DNA of 64,000 nucleotides from Gluconacetobacter diazotrophicus PA1 5 (GTDB lineage Bacteria; Pseudomonadota; Alphaproteobacteria; Acetobacterales; Acetobacteraceae), in the NCBI RefSeq assembly GCF_000021325.1, contig NC_011365.1, positions 1,646,501 to 1,710,500 on the forward strand, in the 5' to 3' direction. Shown in pieces: positions 27,281 through 35,219 of this stretch. Below the pieces are notes generated by a model, which was not told the DNA's origin, made no database searches, and was given only the letters and a program-made list of their open reading frames with translations. Position numbers and translations under genes: made by a program. Positions within the stretch are counted from its first letter, which is position 1; every line of letters starts with the position of its first letter.

Positions 27281-27961
27281 TCAGCCGGGCCGGGGCGCCG
27301 GCGGCAGCAGGGACTGGGTCAGGTAGAGCACGCCGTTGGATTGCGGCAGGCCCTCGATCCACACGCGCGCGACCTGGCCCGCGCCGTTGGACAGGACCAG
27401 ACGGCCGGTCCCCGGTTCGGCCCCGACCAGGACCGTGCCACCCCCCACCGTCCGCAGCGTGGCCCAGCCGTGCGGCGCCGCAGCAATCATCCGCCGCAGC
27501 AGCGGCGCGGGATAGGCCCCCCGCACGACGCTGTAGCCCAGGGCCTGGCGCAGCACGTCCCCCGACGCGGCCGACGGCGCATTGGTGGATTGGGCGAACG
27601 CCTCCATCGGGATATTGGGAATGGCGAAGACGGTGAAGGGGCCCGCCTGGTCCAGCAGCGCCATCAGCCCAGCGCGTTCCATGGCCCGGACATAATCGGC
27701 CAGTTCGATGCTGCCGCGCAGATTTTCGTCCAGCGGCCGGTCGCGGTAGCTGGGCGCGTCCGGGGCGCCATAGGCCACCTGGCTGTCCGGGCGCCCCTCG
27801 TTCCGGGCCGGCGCGTAGGTCCGTTGCACGGACACGGTCGGGATGGCGTCGGCCACGCTGCCGCCACGCACCAGCAGCGGGTCCTGCCGGGCCGGCGCGG
27901 CGCATGCCGCCGGCAGCCCGGCAAGAAGAAGACAGGACCCTACGATGCGCGCCGAGACCAT
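27281..27961 (-). CDS. Secreted fasciclin (FAS1)-domain protein
   Basis: 226 residues. N-terminal export signal VSARIVGSCLLLAGLPAACAA; the Cys could be lipidated, but the PAAC box is not ideal. A FAS1 domain covers residues ~85-220, with ERAGLMALLDQAGPFTVFAIPNIPMEAF and the H2-type YSVVRGAYPAPLL... region. FAS1 domains mediate adhesion or envelope interactions. A GGGGGAG ribosome-binding site just upstream fixes the ATG at 27961. Downstream of, and in line with, a glycine/tryptophan-rich lipoprotein gene, so the two may form a cell-surface pair. Confidence 0.85.
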   Translation of the reverse strand: MVSARIVGSCLLLAGLPAACAAPARQDPLLVRGGSVADAIPTVSVQRTYAPARNEGRPDSQVAYGAPDAPSYRDRPLDENLRGSIELADYVRAMERAGLMALLDQAGPFTVFAIPNIPMEAFAQSTNAPSAASGDVLRQALGYSVVRGAYPAPLLRRMIAAAPHGWATLRTVGGGTVLVGAEPGTGRLVLSNGAGQVARVWIEGLPQSNGVLYLTQSLLPPAPRPG

Positions 27962-27989
27962 GCTGTTCTCCCCCCGTTTCGGGCGGCGA

Positions 27990-28424
27990 TCAGCACCCGT
28001 CGCCGCGCATCGTCCAGGCGGACACACGCCCGGCGACGATTTCGAACGTCGTCTGGCACGAACTGGTGTAGTAGGTGCCGCCCCAGCCGCCTCCACCCCA
28101 GCCACCGCCGCCCCAGCCGCCACCCCAGCCGCCCCAGCCGCCCCAGCCAGGACCGCCCCAGCCGCCGCCCCAACCCGGGCCGCCGCCCCAACCCCAGCCC
28201 CAGCCCGCGCCGCCGGGCGCATAATTGGTCTGGTTGTCGATATAGGCCAGGAAGGTATGGCCCTGGGCCTCGTACGACCGGGTGGGCACCCCGAACGTGC
28301 GGATCACGTCCACTTCGCCCCGCCCGACCATCGAGTTGAGCAGTCTCCTCTGCTCGGGAGAGGGGACCTCGCATGCCGTCAGGGCAAGCAGGGCAGCCAG
28401 CGGTAGAAGCGAGATGTATTTCAT
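27990..28424 (-). CDS. Glycine/tryptophan-rich lipoprotein
   Basis: 144 residues. Signal peptide ends in a clear lipobox (LLALTAC, Cys18), so the mature protein is probably outer-membrane anchored. Residues ~45-70 (GVPTRSYEAQGHTFLAYIDNQ) look like a small beta domain of a type seen in other short lipoproteins. Residues ~75-115 are a low-complexity run of Gly-Trp-Gly units, followed by a Cys-containing end (SSCQTTFEIVAGRV ... DGC). No function is known. It lies 28 bp upstream of the fasciclin gene on the same strand. Confidence 0.78.
   Translation of the reverse strand: MKYISLLPLAALLALTACEVPSPEQRRLLNSMVGRGEVDVIRTFGVPTRSYEAQGHTFLAYIDNQTNYAPGGAGWGWGWGGGPGWGGGWGGPGWGGWGGWGGGWGGGGWGGGGWGGTYYTSSCQTTFEIVAGRVSAWTMRGDGC
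28079..28206 (-). repeat. Minisatellite encoding the Gly-Trp tract
   Basis: Degenerate 9-12-bp units related to CCCCAGCCGCC (plus strand) are repeated in tandem inside the lipoprotein gene. Unit lengths are multiples of three as far as can be seen, so slippage would lengthen or shorten the GWG tract without shifting frame. Confidence 0.75.
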
Positions 28425-28520
28425 GACACCGATAACCGAACGTGAAGGAAAATAATTACAGCCACGTTAAGATAACACGGCCGACGTTGAGGCGGCCTGT
28501 CTGTAAAGGTTACAAATATT

Positions 28521-29543
28521 TCAACCCATCCACTGGATATCTCCTATCCGTAACGCACCGGCGGCCAGCATGACCAGGCGGTCGAACCCCAGCGCGATCC
28601 CGGCGCAGGGCGGCAGGTGGTCCAGCGCGGCCAGCAGGGCTTCGTCCATCGGCCACGCCGTTGCGGGCGCCGCCCCGTACAACGCGGCACGGCGCTCCCG
28701 GTCGGCCATGAAACGCCGCCGTTGTTCCACGGGATCGGTCAATTCTTCGAACGCGTTCGCAAGCTCGATCCCGCCGGCATAGAGTTCGAAACGCAGTGCG
28801 GTGCGCGGGTCCGCCGGGTCGCGCCGGGCCAGCGCCGCCTGGCTGGCCGGCCAATGGGTCAGGAAGGTCGGCCGGTCGCGGCCGATCGCGGGTTCCACGC
28901 GTTCCATCAGCAGGCGGAAGAACAGGTCCTCCCAGTCCTCGCCGTCACGCAGGGCGCACCCCGCCGCCGCCGCCAGCGCCCCGGCGTCGCCTTCGGTCGG
29001 CAGCAGGTCCAGCCCGGCATGGCGGGCGAAGGCCTGTTCCATCGTCAGGCGTTCGAACGGCGCGTCGATGCGGATTTCCGCCCCCGCCGCCAGCCCGCCG
29101 GGACGATGGACCACCGGCGGCAGGACGGCGCGCAGCAATGCCTCGGTCTCGTCCATCAGGCCGGACAAGGTGGCGCCGGGACGGTACCATTCCAGCATGG
29201 TGAATTCCGGGGCATGCAGATGGCTGCCCTCGGCATTGCGCCAGACGCGGGCCAGTTGGAAGACCGGCAGGCCGGTCGCCGCGACGATGCGCTTCATCGC
29301 GAATTCCGGACTGGTATGCAGGAACAGCGCCTGCCGCGTGCCGTCATGATGTTCGCGTTCGGTCCTGAAGACGCGCAGATGCACCTCCTCGCCCGGGGTG
29401 GGGACGGCGCAGGGGGTTTCGACCTCCAGATAGCCGCGCGCGTCGAAGAAGGCCCGTATTCCGCGCCCGACCAGGGCGCGCCGCCGCAGCAGCGCCAGCC
29501 GCCCCGCGATGCGATCGGGGTCGTGATGGGGGCTGTCGGTCAT
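28521..29543 (-). CDS. epmA: Elongation factor P--(R)-beta-lysine ligase
   Basis: 340 residues. A lysyl-tRNA synthetase-like catalytic core without the anticodon-binding domain, the hallmark of EpmA/GenX/PoxA. Class II motifs: RGIRAFFDARGYLEVETPCAVP, TSPEFAMKRIVAATGLPVFQLARVWRNAE and the terminal GIALGFDRLVMLAAG. It adds beta-lysine to the conserved lysine of EF-P. ATG 29543 is fixed by AGGAG. Divergent from epmB with only 47 bp between start codons; efp is the next gene after epmB. Confidence 0.95.
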   Translation of the reverse strand: MTDSPHHDPDRIAGRLALLRRRALVGRGIRAFFDARGYLEVETPCAVPTPGEEVHLRVFRTEREHHDGTRQALFLHTSPEFAMKRIVAATGLPVFQLARVWRNAEGSHLHAPEFTMLEWYRPGATLSGLMDETEALLRAVLPPVVHRPGGLAAGAEIRIDAPFERLTMEQAFARHAGLDLLPTEGDAGALAAAAGCALRDGEDWEDLFFRLLMERVEPAIGRDRPTFLTHWPASQAALARRDPADPRTALRFELYAGGIELANAFEELTDPVEQRRRFMADRERRAALYGAAPATAWPMDEALLAALDHLPPCAGIALGFDRLVMLAAGALRIGDIQWMG

Positions 29544-29590
29544 GCGCGACTCCTGTTGCAGGACGAAATCCGGTCGAGTAGAGCCAGCCG

Positions 29591-30739
29591 ATGACACGAT
29601 CGGTCAACCTTCCCGAGGATACGCCCGCCCCGCCCGGCGCCGCACCGCCCGGCGCCGAGCCGGGCCGGACAGTGCGCGATGTGGCCGGCCTGGTGGCGGC
29701 CGGCCTGGTTTCCCCCGGCGCGGTGCCGGCGCTGGAAGAGGTCGCCCGGCAGTACGCCACCGCCATCCCGCCCGCCTTCGCCGGGCTGATCACCCGTCCC
29801 GACGATCCGATCGGGTTGCAGGTCGTCCCGGACGCGTCCGAACTGACGATTGCCCCCCATGAACGGATGGACCCGATCGGCGACGACGCGCTGTCGCCCG
29901 TGCCGGGCATCGTCCACCGCTATGCCGACCGCGCGCTGCTGAAGCCGCTGCTGGTCTGTCCGCTTTATTGCCGGTTCTGCTTCCGGCGGGAACATGTGGG
30001 CCCCGATGGCGGCGTGCTGGACGATGCGGCGCTGGAGCGCGCGCTGGACTGGCTGCGCACCCACCCCGCCATCCGCGAGGTGATCCTGACCGGGGGCGAC
30101 CCGCTGATGCTGTCGCCCCGCCGCCTGGGCGCGATCGTCCGGGCGCTGGGGGACATGCCCCATGTCACCACCATCCGTATCCACAGCCGCGTGCCGGTGG
30201 CCGATCCCGGCCGCATCACCGACGCGCTGGCCGACGCGATGGAAACCGACCGCGCGATGTGGGTGGTGGTGCATGCCAACCATGCCCGCGAATTCACCCC
30301 GGCCGCCCGCGCGGCCCTGCGGCGCATCCAGGCGCGGGCCATTCCGGTACTGGGCCAGTCGGTCCTGCTGCGGGGGGTCAATGACAGCGTCGCGGCGCTG
30401 GAGGCCCTGTTCCGCGCCATGGTCGAGGCCCGGATGAAGCCGTACTACCTGCATCAGCTGGACGCCGCCCCCGGCACCGCGCGTTTCCATGTGCCGATCG
30501 CCGAGGGACGGCGCCTGCTGGCCGGGCTGCGCGGCCGGGTGACGGGCCTGGCATGGCCGACCTATACGCTGGATATTCCGGGCGGATACGGCAAGGTGCC
30601 GCTGGGTCCGGATTACCTGGAACCGGAGGGGCCGGCGCCGGACGGGACGGGCCTGTCGGTGCGCGATCCGGCGGGGGGACGACACAAACTGGAGGCTGAA
30701 TCGGCGGCCAACCTTGCCCTCGGCGCCCGAGAGGGTTAG
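29591..30739 (+). CDS. epmB: EF-P beta-lysylation protein, lysine 2,3-aminomutase-like
   Basis: 382 residues, longer than E. coli EpmB (342), mainly at the N-terminus (Pro/Gly-rich). The radical SAM cluster motif CPLYCRFCFRREHVG is intact, followed by LTGGDPLMLSPRRL (SAM binding) and a PLP-lysine region near the C-terminus (YTLDIPGGYGKVPL). It converts alpha-lysine to (R)-beta-lysine for EpmA. A short distance upstream of efp (58 bp). Unlike true lysine 2,3-aminomutases, it lacks the extended N- and C-terminal oligomerisation regions. Confidence 0.94.
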   Translation: MTRSVNLPEDTPAPPGAAPPGAEPGRTVRDVAGLVAAGLVSPGAVPALEEVARQYATAIPPAFAGLITRPDDPIGLQVVPDASELTIAPHERMDPIGDDALSPVPGIVHRYADRALLKPLLVCPLYCRFCFRREHVGPDGGVLDDAALERALDWLRTHPAIREVILTGGDPLMLSPRRLGAIVRALGDMPHVTTIRIHSRVPVADPGRITDALADAMETDRAMWVVVHANHAREFTPAARAALRRIQARAIPVLGQSVLLRGVNDSVAALEALFRAMVEARMKPYYLHQLDAAPGTARFHVPIAEGRRLLAGLRGRVTGLAWPTYTLDIPGGYGKVPLGPDYLEPEGPAPDGTGLSVRDPAGGRHKLEAESAANLALGAREG

Positions 30740-30797
30740 AAGCCCGCCTTCCATACCCATCAATCGTTCATACCAACACAACCAGACAGGCCCCCCC

Positions 30798-31364
30798 ATG
30801 AAACAGCAGGCGAACCTGATCCGTGCCGGACAGGTCATCGAGCACGACGGCCGTCGCTGGACTGTCCTGAAGCAGCAGATCATCACCCCCGGCAAGGGCG
30901 GCGCGTTCATCCAGGTGGAAATGCGCGACCTGAAGACCGGCAACAAGACGAACGAGCGCTGGCGCACCGCCGACACCGTCGAGCGTCTGCTGACCGAGGA
31001 AAAGGAATATACCTATTCCTACATGGACGGCGACAACATCGTCCTGATGGACCCCGAGACGTTCGAGCAGACGCTGCTGCCGCTGGACCTGCTGGGCGAC
31101 CAGGCGCCGTTCCTGCAGGACAACATGGTGCTGGTGGTCAACCTGGTCGAAGGCGACCCGGTGGGCGTGACGCTGCCGGCGCAGGTCACGCTGGAGATCA
31201 TCGAGGCCGACCCCGTGGTGAAGGGCCAGACCGCCAGCTCGTCCTACAAGCCGGCCAAGCTGTCGAACGGCGTGAAGACCATGGTGCCCCCGTTCATCGA
31301 GGCCGGCGAGCGCATCGTCGTCCGCACCGAGGACGCCAGCTACGTGGAACGCGCGAAGGGCTGA
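30798..31364 (+). CDS. efp: Elongation factor P
   Basis: 188 residues. It relieves ribosome stalling at polyproline. KOW-like domain I carries the loop TPGKGGAF, in which Lys33 is the expected modification site for EpmA; domains II and III follow (DGDNIVLMDPETFEQTLLP, GVTLPAQVTLEIIEADPVVKGQTAS, CDS end RTEDASYVERAKG). ATG 30798 gives normal length. The window contains many Pro-rich proteins (for example the TonB-like and OmpA-like ones) that would need EF-P. Confidence 0.97.
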   Translation: MKQQANLIRAGQVIEHDGRRWTVLKQQIITPGKGGAFIQVEMRDLKTGNKTNERWRTADTVERLLTEEKEYTYSYMDGDNIVLMDPETFEQTLLPLDLLGDQAPFLQDNMVLVVNLVEGDPVGVTLPAQVTLEIIEADPVVKGQTASSSYKPAKLSNGVKTMVPPFIEAGERIVVRTEDASYVERAKG

Positions 31365-31419
31365 GGCCCTTATCGCGTTCCAGCCCCCTTCCTCCGCCGA
31401 ACAGACAGGACCGACCATC

Positions 31420-32256
31420 GTGGCCATGCGACTCTCTCCCCACATGACGGTGATGCAGAACGCGGCCCAGAAGGCCGCGCGACGCCTGTTGCGCGACTTC
31501 AACGAGGTCGAGCAGCTGCAGGTCAGCATCAAGGGGCCGGGCGACTTCGTGTCGCAGGCCGACATGCGCGCCGAGGCGACGATCCGCGAGGAACTGCTGC
31601 GCGCCCGCCCGGGCTATGCCTTCCTGATGGAGGAGAGCGGGGCGTCGGGCGGCGACAACTGGACGTGGCGCTGGATCGTGGACCCGCTGGACGGCACCAC
31701 CAACTTCCTGCACGGCATTCCGCAATGGGCCATTTCGATCGGCCTGCAGCGCCGCCTGCCGGACGGCAGCCTGGAGATGGCGGCGGGCCTGGTCTACAAC
31801 CCCGCCGCCAACGAGATGTTCTGGGCGGAAAAGGGTGTCGGCGCGTTCCTCAACGAACGGCGCATCCGGGTGTCCGCCCGGCGCGACATGCTGGAAGCGC
31901 TGTTTGCTACCGGCATTCCCTTTGCCAAGATCCCCGCGCAACGCCGCCTGCCCTTCGCGCGGACGCTGGGCGCGCTGATGCCGCAGGTCGCGGGCATCCG
32001 CCGCTTCGGCGCCGCGGCGCTGGACCTGGCCTGGGTGGCCGCCGGCCGCTACGAAGGGTTCTGGGAACTGGGGCTGAAGCCCTGGGATTGCGCCGCCGGC
32101 CTGCTGCTGGTGCGCGAGGCCGGGGGCTATGCCACCGATCCCGACGGGGTGGAACTGAACGACCTGGCCGACACGGTCAATGTCGTGGCCGGCAATCCGC
32201 ACCTGCATGGGCCATTGCGCGAACTGGTGGCCGAAAGCCTGGTCGCCCGGCCCTGA
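31420..32256 (+). CDS. suhB: Inositol-1-monophosphatase family protein
   Basis: 278 residues. Metal and phosphate motifs are ordered as in SuhB/IMPase: FLMEESGAS (Glu), WIVDPLDGTTNFLHG (DPxDGT signature) and, near the C-terminus, FGAAALDLAWVAAGRYEGFWELGLKPWDCAAG (second Asp). Hydrolyses inositol phosphates; SuhB also associates with rRNA transcription complexes in enterics. GTG 31420 has AGGA 9 nt upstream; ATG 31426 is close behind. 55 bp after efp. Confidence 0.94.
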   Translation: MAMRLSPHMTVMQNAAQKAARRLLRDFNEVEQLQVSIKGPGDFVSQADMRAEATIREELLRARPGYAFLMEESGASGGDNWTWRWIVDPLDGTTNFLHGIPQWAISIGLQRRLPDGSLEMAAGLVYNPAANEMFWAEKGVGAFLNERRIRVSARRDMLEALFATGIPFAKIPAQRRLPFARTLGALMPQVAGIRRFGAAALDLAWVAAGRYEGFWELGLKPWDCAAGLLLVREAGGYATDPDGVELNDLADTVNVVAGNPHLHGPLRELVAESLVARP

Positions 32257-32321
32257 TCGGGGGGCCCGTCACGCTTTCCGCCCTTCGACCGAGGGGCGAT
32301 CTGCTTTAGGCTTCGCCGATC

Positions 32322-33125
32322 ATGTCCCATCCTCTCTTCCCCCGGTCCCTCGTCCTCCGCCCCCGCGCCGTCCTGACCGTCCTGACCGCCGCGCTGGCGG
32401 CGGGGCCGCTGGCGGGTGCCGCGCGGGCGCAGGTCACGACCGACGACAGCGCCCTGTCCACGCTGGCGCCGGCGCCGAAGCACACCGCCCCGGGGGCCAC
32501 GACGGCGCGGCATCCGCGCCCCGCGGCCAGGACCCAGCCGCAAGCCACAGCCACGGCCCACGCGCCGCAGGCCGCCAGTGCCCGGCCGGCCGCACCTGCC
32601 GCCCCGCCGCCCATTCCGGCCGCGCCGCCGCCGCCGCCCATCATCCGCCCGCCCGTGGTCGACGTGCCGCTGCACCCGCCGGCCCCGCCGCCCGAAACCG
32701 TCGCGGTCGCGGGCGCCACCGGCACGGTGCAGGGCCTGCCGGCCGGGCTGCGCCTGACCTTTGCCCGGGACAACGCGGACATGAATGCCGCCATGATCGA
32801 CCGGGTGAAGGGCTTTGCCGCCACCCTGCTGCAGGTCCCGTACGCCCGCGCCGAAATCGACGCCACGGCGTCAGGGCTGCCCGACGACGTCTCGACGCCC
32901 CGGCGCGTGTCGCTGTCGCGCGGGCTGGCCATCCGGTCGATCCTGATCCATGCCGGCATCGCCTCGACCCGCATCTATGTCCGCGCCATCGGCCTGCCGC
33001 CCGCCGGCACGCCGGACGGCACGAACCCGGATCATGTTGACGTGACCCGGTCCGATATGGTCGCCTCTCCGTCCTCTGCCGCTTCTTCCCCCCCCGCCCC
33101 TTCGGAGCCGCGCCCCGCACCGTGA
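32322..33125 (+). CDS. Secreted proline-rich protein with OmpA-like C-terminal domain
   Basis: 267 residues. Signal peptide (LTVLTAALAAGPLAGAARAQ) is followed by ~100 residues of Pro/Ala-rich linker with runs of prolines. A C-terminal domain (about residues 140-230: RLTFARDNADMNAAMIDRVKGFAATLL ... RRVSLSRGLAIRSILIHAGIASTRIYVRAIG) has the OmpA/MotB topology but lacks the usual Asp/Arg peptidoglycan-binding pattern. The stop overlaps the start of the next gene (GTG inside CCGTGA), so it is translationally coupled to the MotA/ExbB-like protein. A structural partner of the stator-like pair is the simplest reading. Confidence 0.72.
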   Translation: MSHPLFPRSLVLRPRAVLTVLTAALAAGPLAGAARAQVTTDDSALSTLAPAPKHTAPGATTARHPRPAARTQPQATATAHAPQAASARPAAPAAPPPIPAAPPPPPIIRPPVVDVPLHPPAPPPETVAVAGATGTVQGLPAGLRLTFARDNADMNAAMIDRVKGFAATLLQVPYARAEIDATASGLPDDVSTPRRVSLSRGLAIRSILIHAGIASTRIYVRAIGLPPAGTPDGTNPDHVDVTRSDMVASPSSAASSPPAPSEPRPAP

Positions 33126-34210
33126 CCCAGCCCACGACCTATCTTCTGCGCATCACCCTGTTCCTGGCGGCCGTCGTGCTGGTGGCCGCCCTTCTGTGGC
33201 GCACGCTGTTCGCCGCCTTCTTCAACAATCCGGTCCTGGACGGGCTGATCCTGGGAATCCTGGCGTTCGGCATCGCGTGGAATATCCGGATGGTGCTGCG
33301 CCTGATTCCCGAGGTCCGCTGGGTGGACACGCTGCGCCAGCCCCGGGCCGGGCTGGCCCCGCCCACCCCGCCCCGGCTGCTGGCGCCGATGGCCTCGATG
33401 CTGGCCACGCGCAGCCGCACCGACCGGCTGGTGCTGTCCACCCCGGCGATGCAGTCGATGCTGGACAGCCTGTCCTCGCGCCTGGACGAGGGGCGGGAAC
33501 TGTCGCGCTACATGACGGGGCTGCTGATTTTCCTGGGCCTGCTGGGCACGTTCTACGGCCTGCTGCTGACCGTGGGGTCGATCGCCGACGTGATCGGCGG
33601 CCTGTCGGTCGGTTCGGCCGACCTGAACGTGATGTTCGACCAGCTCAAGACCGGGCTGGCCCAGCCGCTGCACGGCATGGGCACCGCGTTTTCAGGATCG
33701 ATGTTCGGCCTGGCCGGCGCGCTGGTGCTGGGCTTCCTGGACCTGACGGCCGGGCAGGCGCAGAACCGCTTCTTCAACGACCTGGAAGAATGGCTGGCCG
33801 GCCTGACCCGTATCGGTTCCGGCCTGGGCGCCGGAGACGGAAGCGAGGCCGGGGTCCCGGCCTATGTCCAGGCGCTGCTGGAGCAGACGGCCGAAAACCT
33901 GGAAAAGCTGCAGACCCTGATCGCGCGCGGCGAGGAAGGGCGCATGCAGCAGCAGGCCCTGCTGGGCAGCCTGAACGAGCGGATCGGCGCGATGACCGAG
34001 ACGATGCGCGCCAACCACACCCTGATGCAGCGCATGGCCGACGAATCCGGCCACGCCCATCTGCGCGGGATCGAGACGCTGCTGACGCGTATCCTGACGG
34101 ACATGGAACAGGGCCGCGCCCAGGTGGCGACCGACATTCGCAGCGACCTGCGCCTGCTGGCGCGCACCGTCGCGGCGTCCGCGCCCGCCGGCGCGCGCGG
34201 CACGCCCTGA
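33122..34210 (+). CDS. MotA/TolQ/ExbB-like proton-channel protein
   Basis: 362 residues. Two N-terminal helices (ITLFLAAVVLVAALLW; ILGILAFGIAWNI), then a cytoplasmic segment, then two more helices. The third contains GLLIFLGLLGTFYGLLLTVG and the fourth GTAFSGSMFGLAGALVLGFLD, the conserved pair lining the proton path in MotA/ExbB channels. The C-terminal ~110 residues are a helical cytoplasmic tail rich in Glu/Gln. It is followed at 15 bp by a MotB-like gene. No flagellar genes are near, so it is not an obvious flagellar stator. Its biological work is unknown. Confidence 0.82.
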   Translation: MTQPTTYLLRITLFLAAVVLVAALLWRTLFAAFFNNPVLDGLILGILAFGIAWNIRMVLRLIPEVRWVDTLRQPRAGLAPPTPPRLLAPMASMLATRSRTDRLVLSTPAMQSMLDSLSSRLDEGRELSRYMTGLLIFLGLLGTFYGLLLTVGSIADVIGGLSVGSADLNVMFDQLKTGLAQPLHGMGTAFSGSMFGLAGALVLGFLDLTAGQAQNRFFNDLEEWLAGLTRIGSGLGAGDGSEAGVPAYVQALLEQTAENLEKLQTLIARGEEGRMQQQALLGSLNERIGAMTETMRANHTLMQRMADESGHAHLRGIETLLTRILTDMEQGRAQVATDIRSDLRLLARTVAASAPAGARGTP

Positions 34211-34225
34211 TCGCGGGGGGACGCC

Positions 34226-35206
34226 ATGGCACGCCGCCGCCGCCAGACCCATGCCGGGCTGGACGCCTGGCCGGGATATGTGGACGCGCTGTCCACCCTG
34301 CTGATGGTCATCATCTTCGTCCTGCTGGTCTTCGTGCTGGGGCAGGCATTCCTGTCCGTGGTGCTGAACAAGCGGCAGCAGGCCATGGACCAGCTTGCGC
34401 ACCAGGTCGCGCAGTTGAACGACATGCTGTCGCTGGAACGCGGGCAGAACCATTCCCTGCAGCTTTCGGTCGCATCGCTGCGCGCGGCCCACGAGAAGGA
34501 CGCGGCGATGGAAACGTCGCTGACCGCCCAGGTCGCGCAGACCACGGCCGAACGCGACAACCAGGCGCATCTGGCCCAGGCCAGCCAGCAGCAGGTCACG
34601 GATCTGGGTTCGCAACTGGAGCAGTTGCGCCAGCAATTGTCGGCCGCGATGGCGGTGCTGGACATTTCGCAGAACGAGATCCGCGACCGTGACCGCAAGA
34701 TCGACGATCTGGGGCTGAAGCTGAATGTGGCGCTGGCCGACAAGGTCGAGCAGTTGCAGCGCTATCGGTCGGAGTTCTTCGGCCGGCTGCGCGACATCCT
34801 GCAGAACCAGGACGGCGTGCAGGTCGTCGGCGACCGCTTCGTGTTCCAGAGCGAAGTCCTGTTCCCGCCCGGCGGCGCCGAACTGTCGCCCAAGGGCATC
34901 GCCGACATTCGCGCCCTGGCCCGGACCTTCCATCAGGTCTCGGCCCAGATCCCGGCCTCGATCCCCTGGATCCTGCGGGTGGACGGCCATGCGGACCGCC
35001 AGCCGATCCACAGTGCCTTCGCCAGCAACTGGGAACTGTCGTCGGCCCGCGCGATCACGGTCGTCAAGCTGCTGATCGCCGAGGGCATCAGCCCGCATCA
35101 CCTGGCCGCCACCGGCTTCGCCGACTTCCAGCCGCTGGACACCCATGAAACCCCCGCCGCCTTCGCCCGCAACCGGCGGATCGAATTCCGCCTGACGGAC
35201 CGATAG
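34226..35206 (+). CDS. MotB-like protein with coiled coil and OmpA peptidoglycan-binding domain
   Basis: 326 residues. One N-terminal membrane helix contains YVDALSTLLMVIIFVLLVFVLG; Asp20 aligns with the proton-binding Asp of MotB (AYADFMTAMMAFF-type segment). Residues ~50-185 form a long Gln/Glu/Leu coiled coil. The C-terminal OmpA domain carries the peptidoglycan-binding pattern VDGHADRQPI, NWELSSARA and FARNRRIEFRL. Together with the preceding ExbB/MotA-like protein it forms a predicted ion-driven complex that contacts peptidoglycan through a long rod. Confidence 0.84.
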   Translation: MARRRRQTHAGLDAWPGYVDALSTLLMVIIFVLLVFVLGQAFLSVVLNKRQQAMDQLAHQVAQLNDMLSLERGQNHSLQLSVASLRAAHEKDAAMETSLTAQVAQTTAERDNQAHLAQASQQQVTDLGSQLEQLRQQLSAAMAVLDISQNEIRDRDRKIDDLGLKLNVALADKVEQLQRYRSEFFGRLRDILQNQDGVQVVGDRFVFQSEVLFPPGGAELSPKGIADIRALARTFHQVSAQIPASIPWILRVDGHADRQPIHSAFASNWELSSARAITVVKLLIAEGISPHHLAATGFADFQPLDTHETPAAFARNRRIEFRLTDR

Positions 35207-35219
35207 GACAGAGCGGCGG

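Noticed and set aside
33122-35206. Zorya-type anti-phage system (ZorAB)
   Set aside because: The pair has MotA-like and MotB/OmpA-like proteins, but ZorA is much longer and no ZorC/ZorD/ZorE genes are present. A chromosomal stator-like unit fits better.
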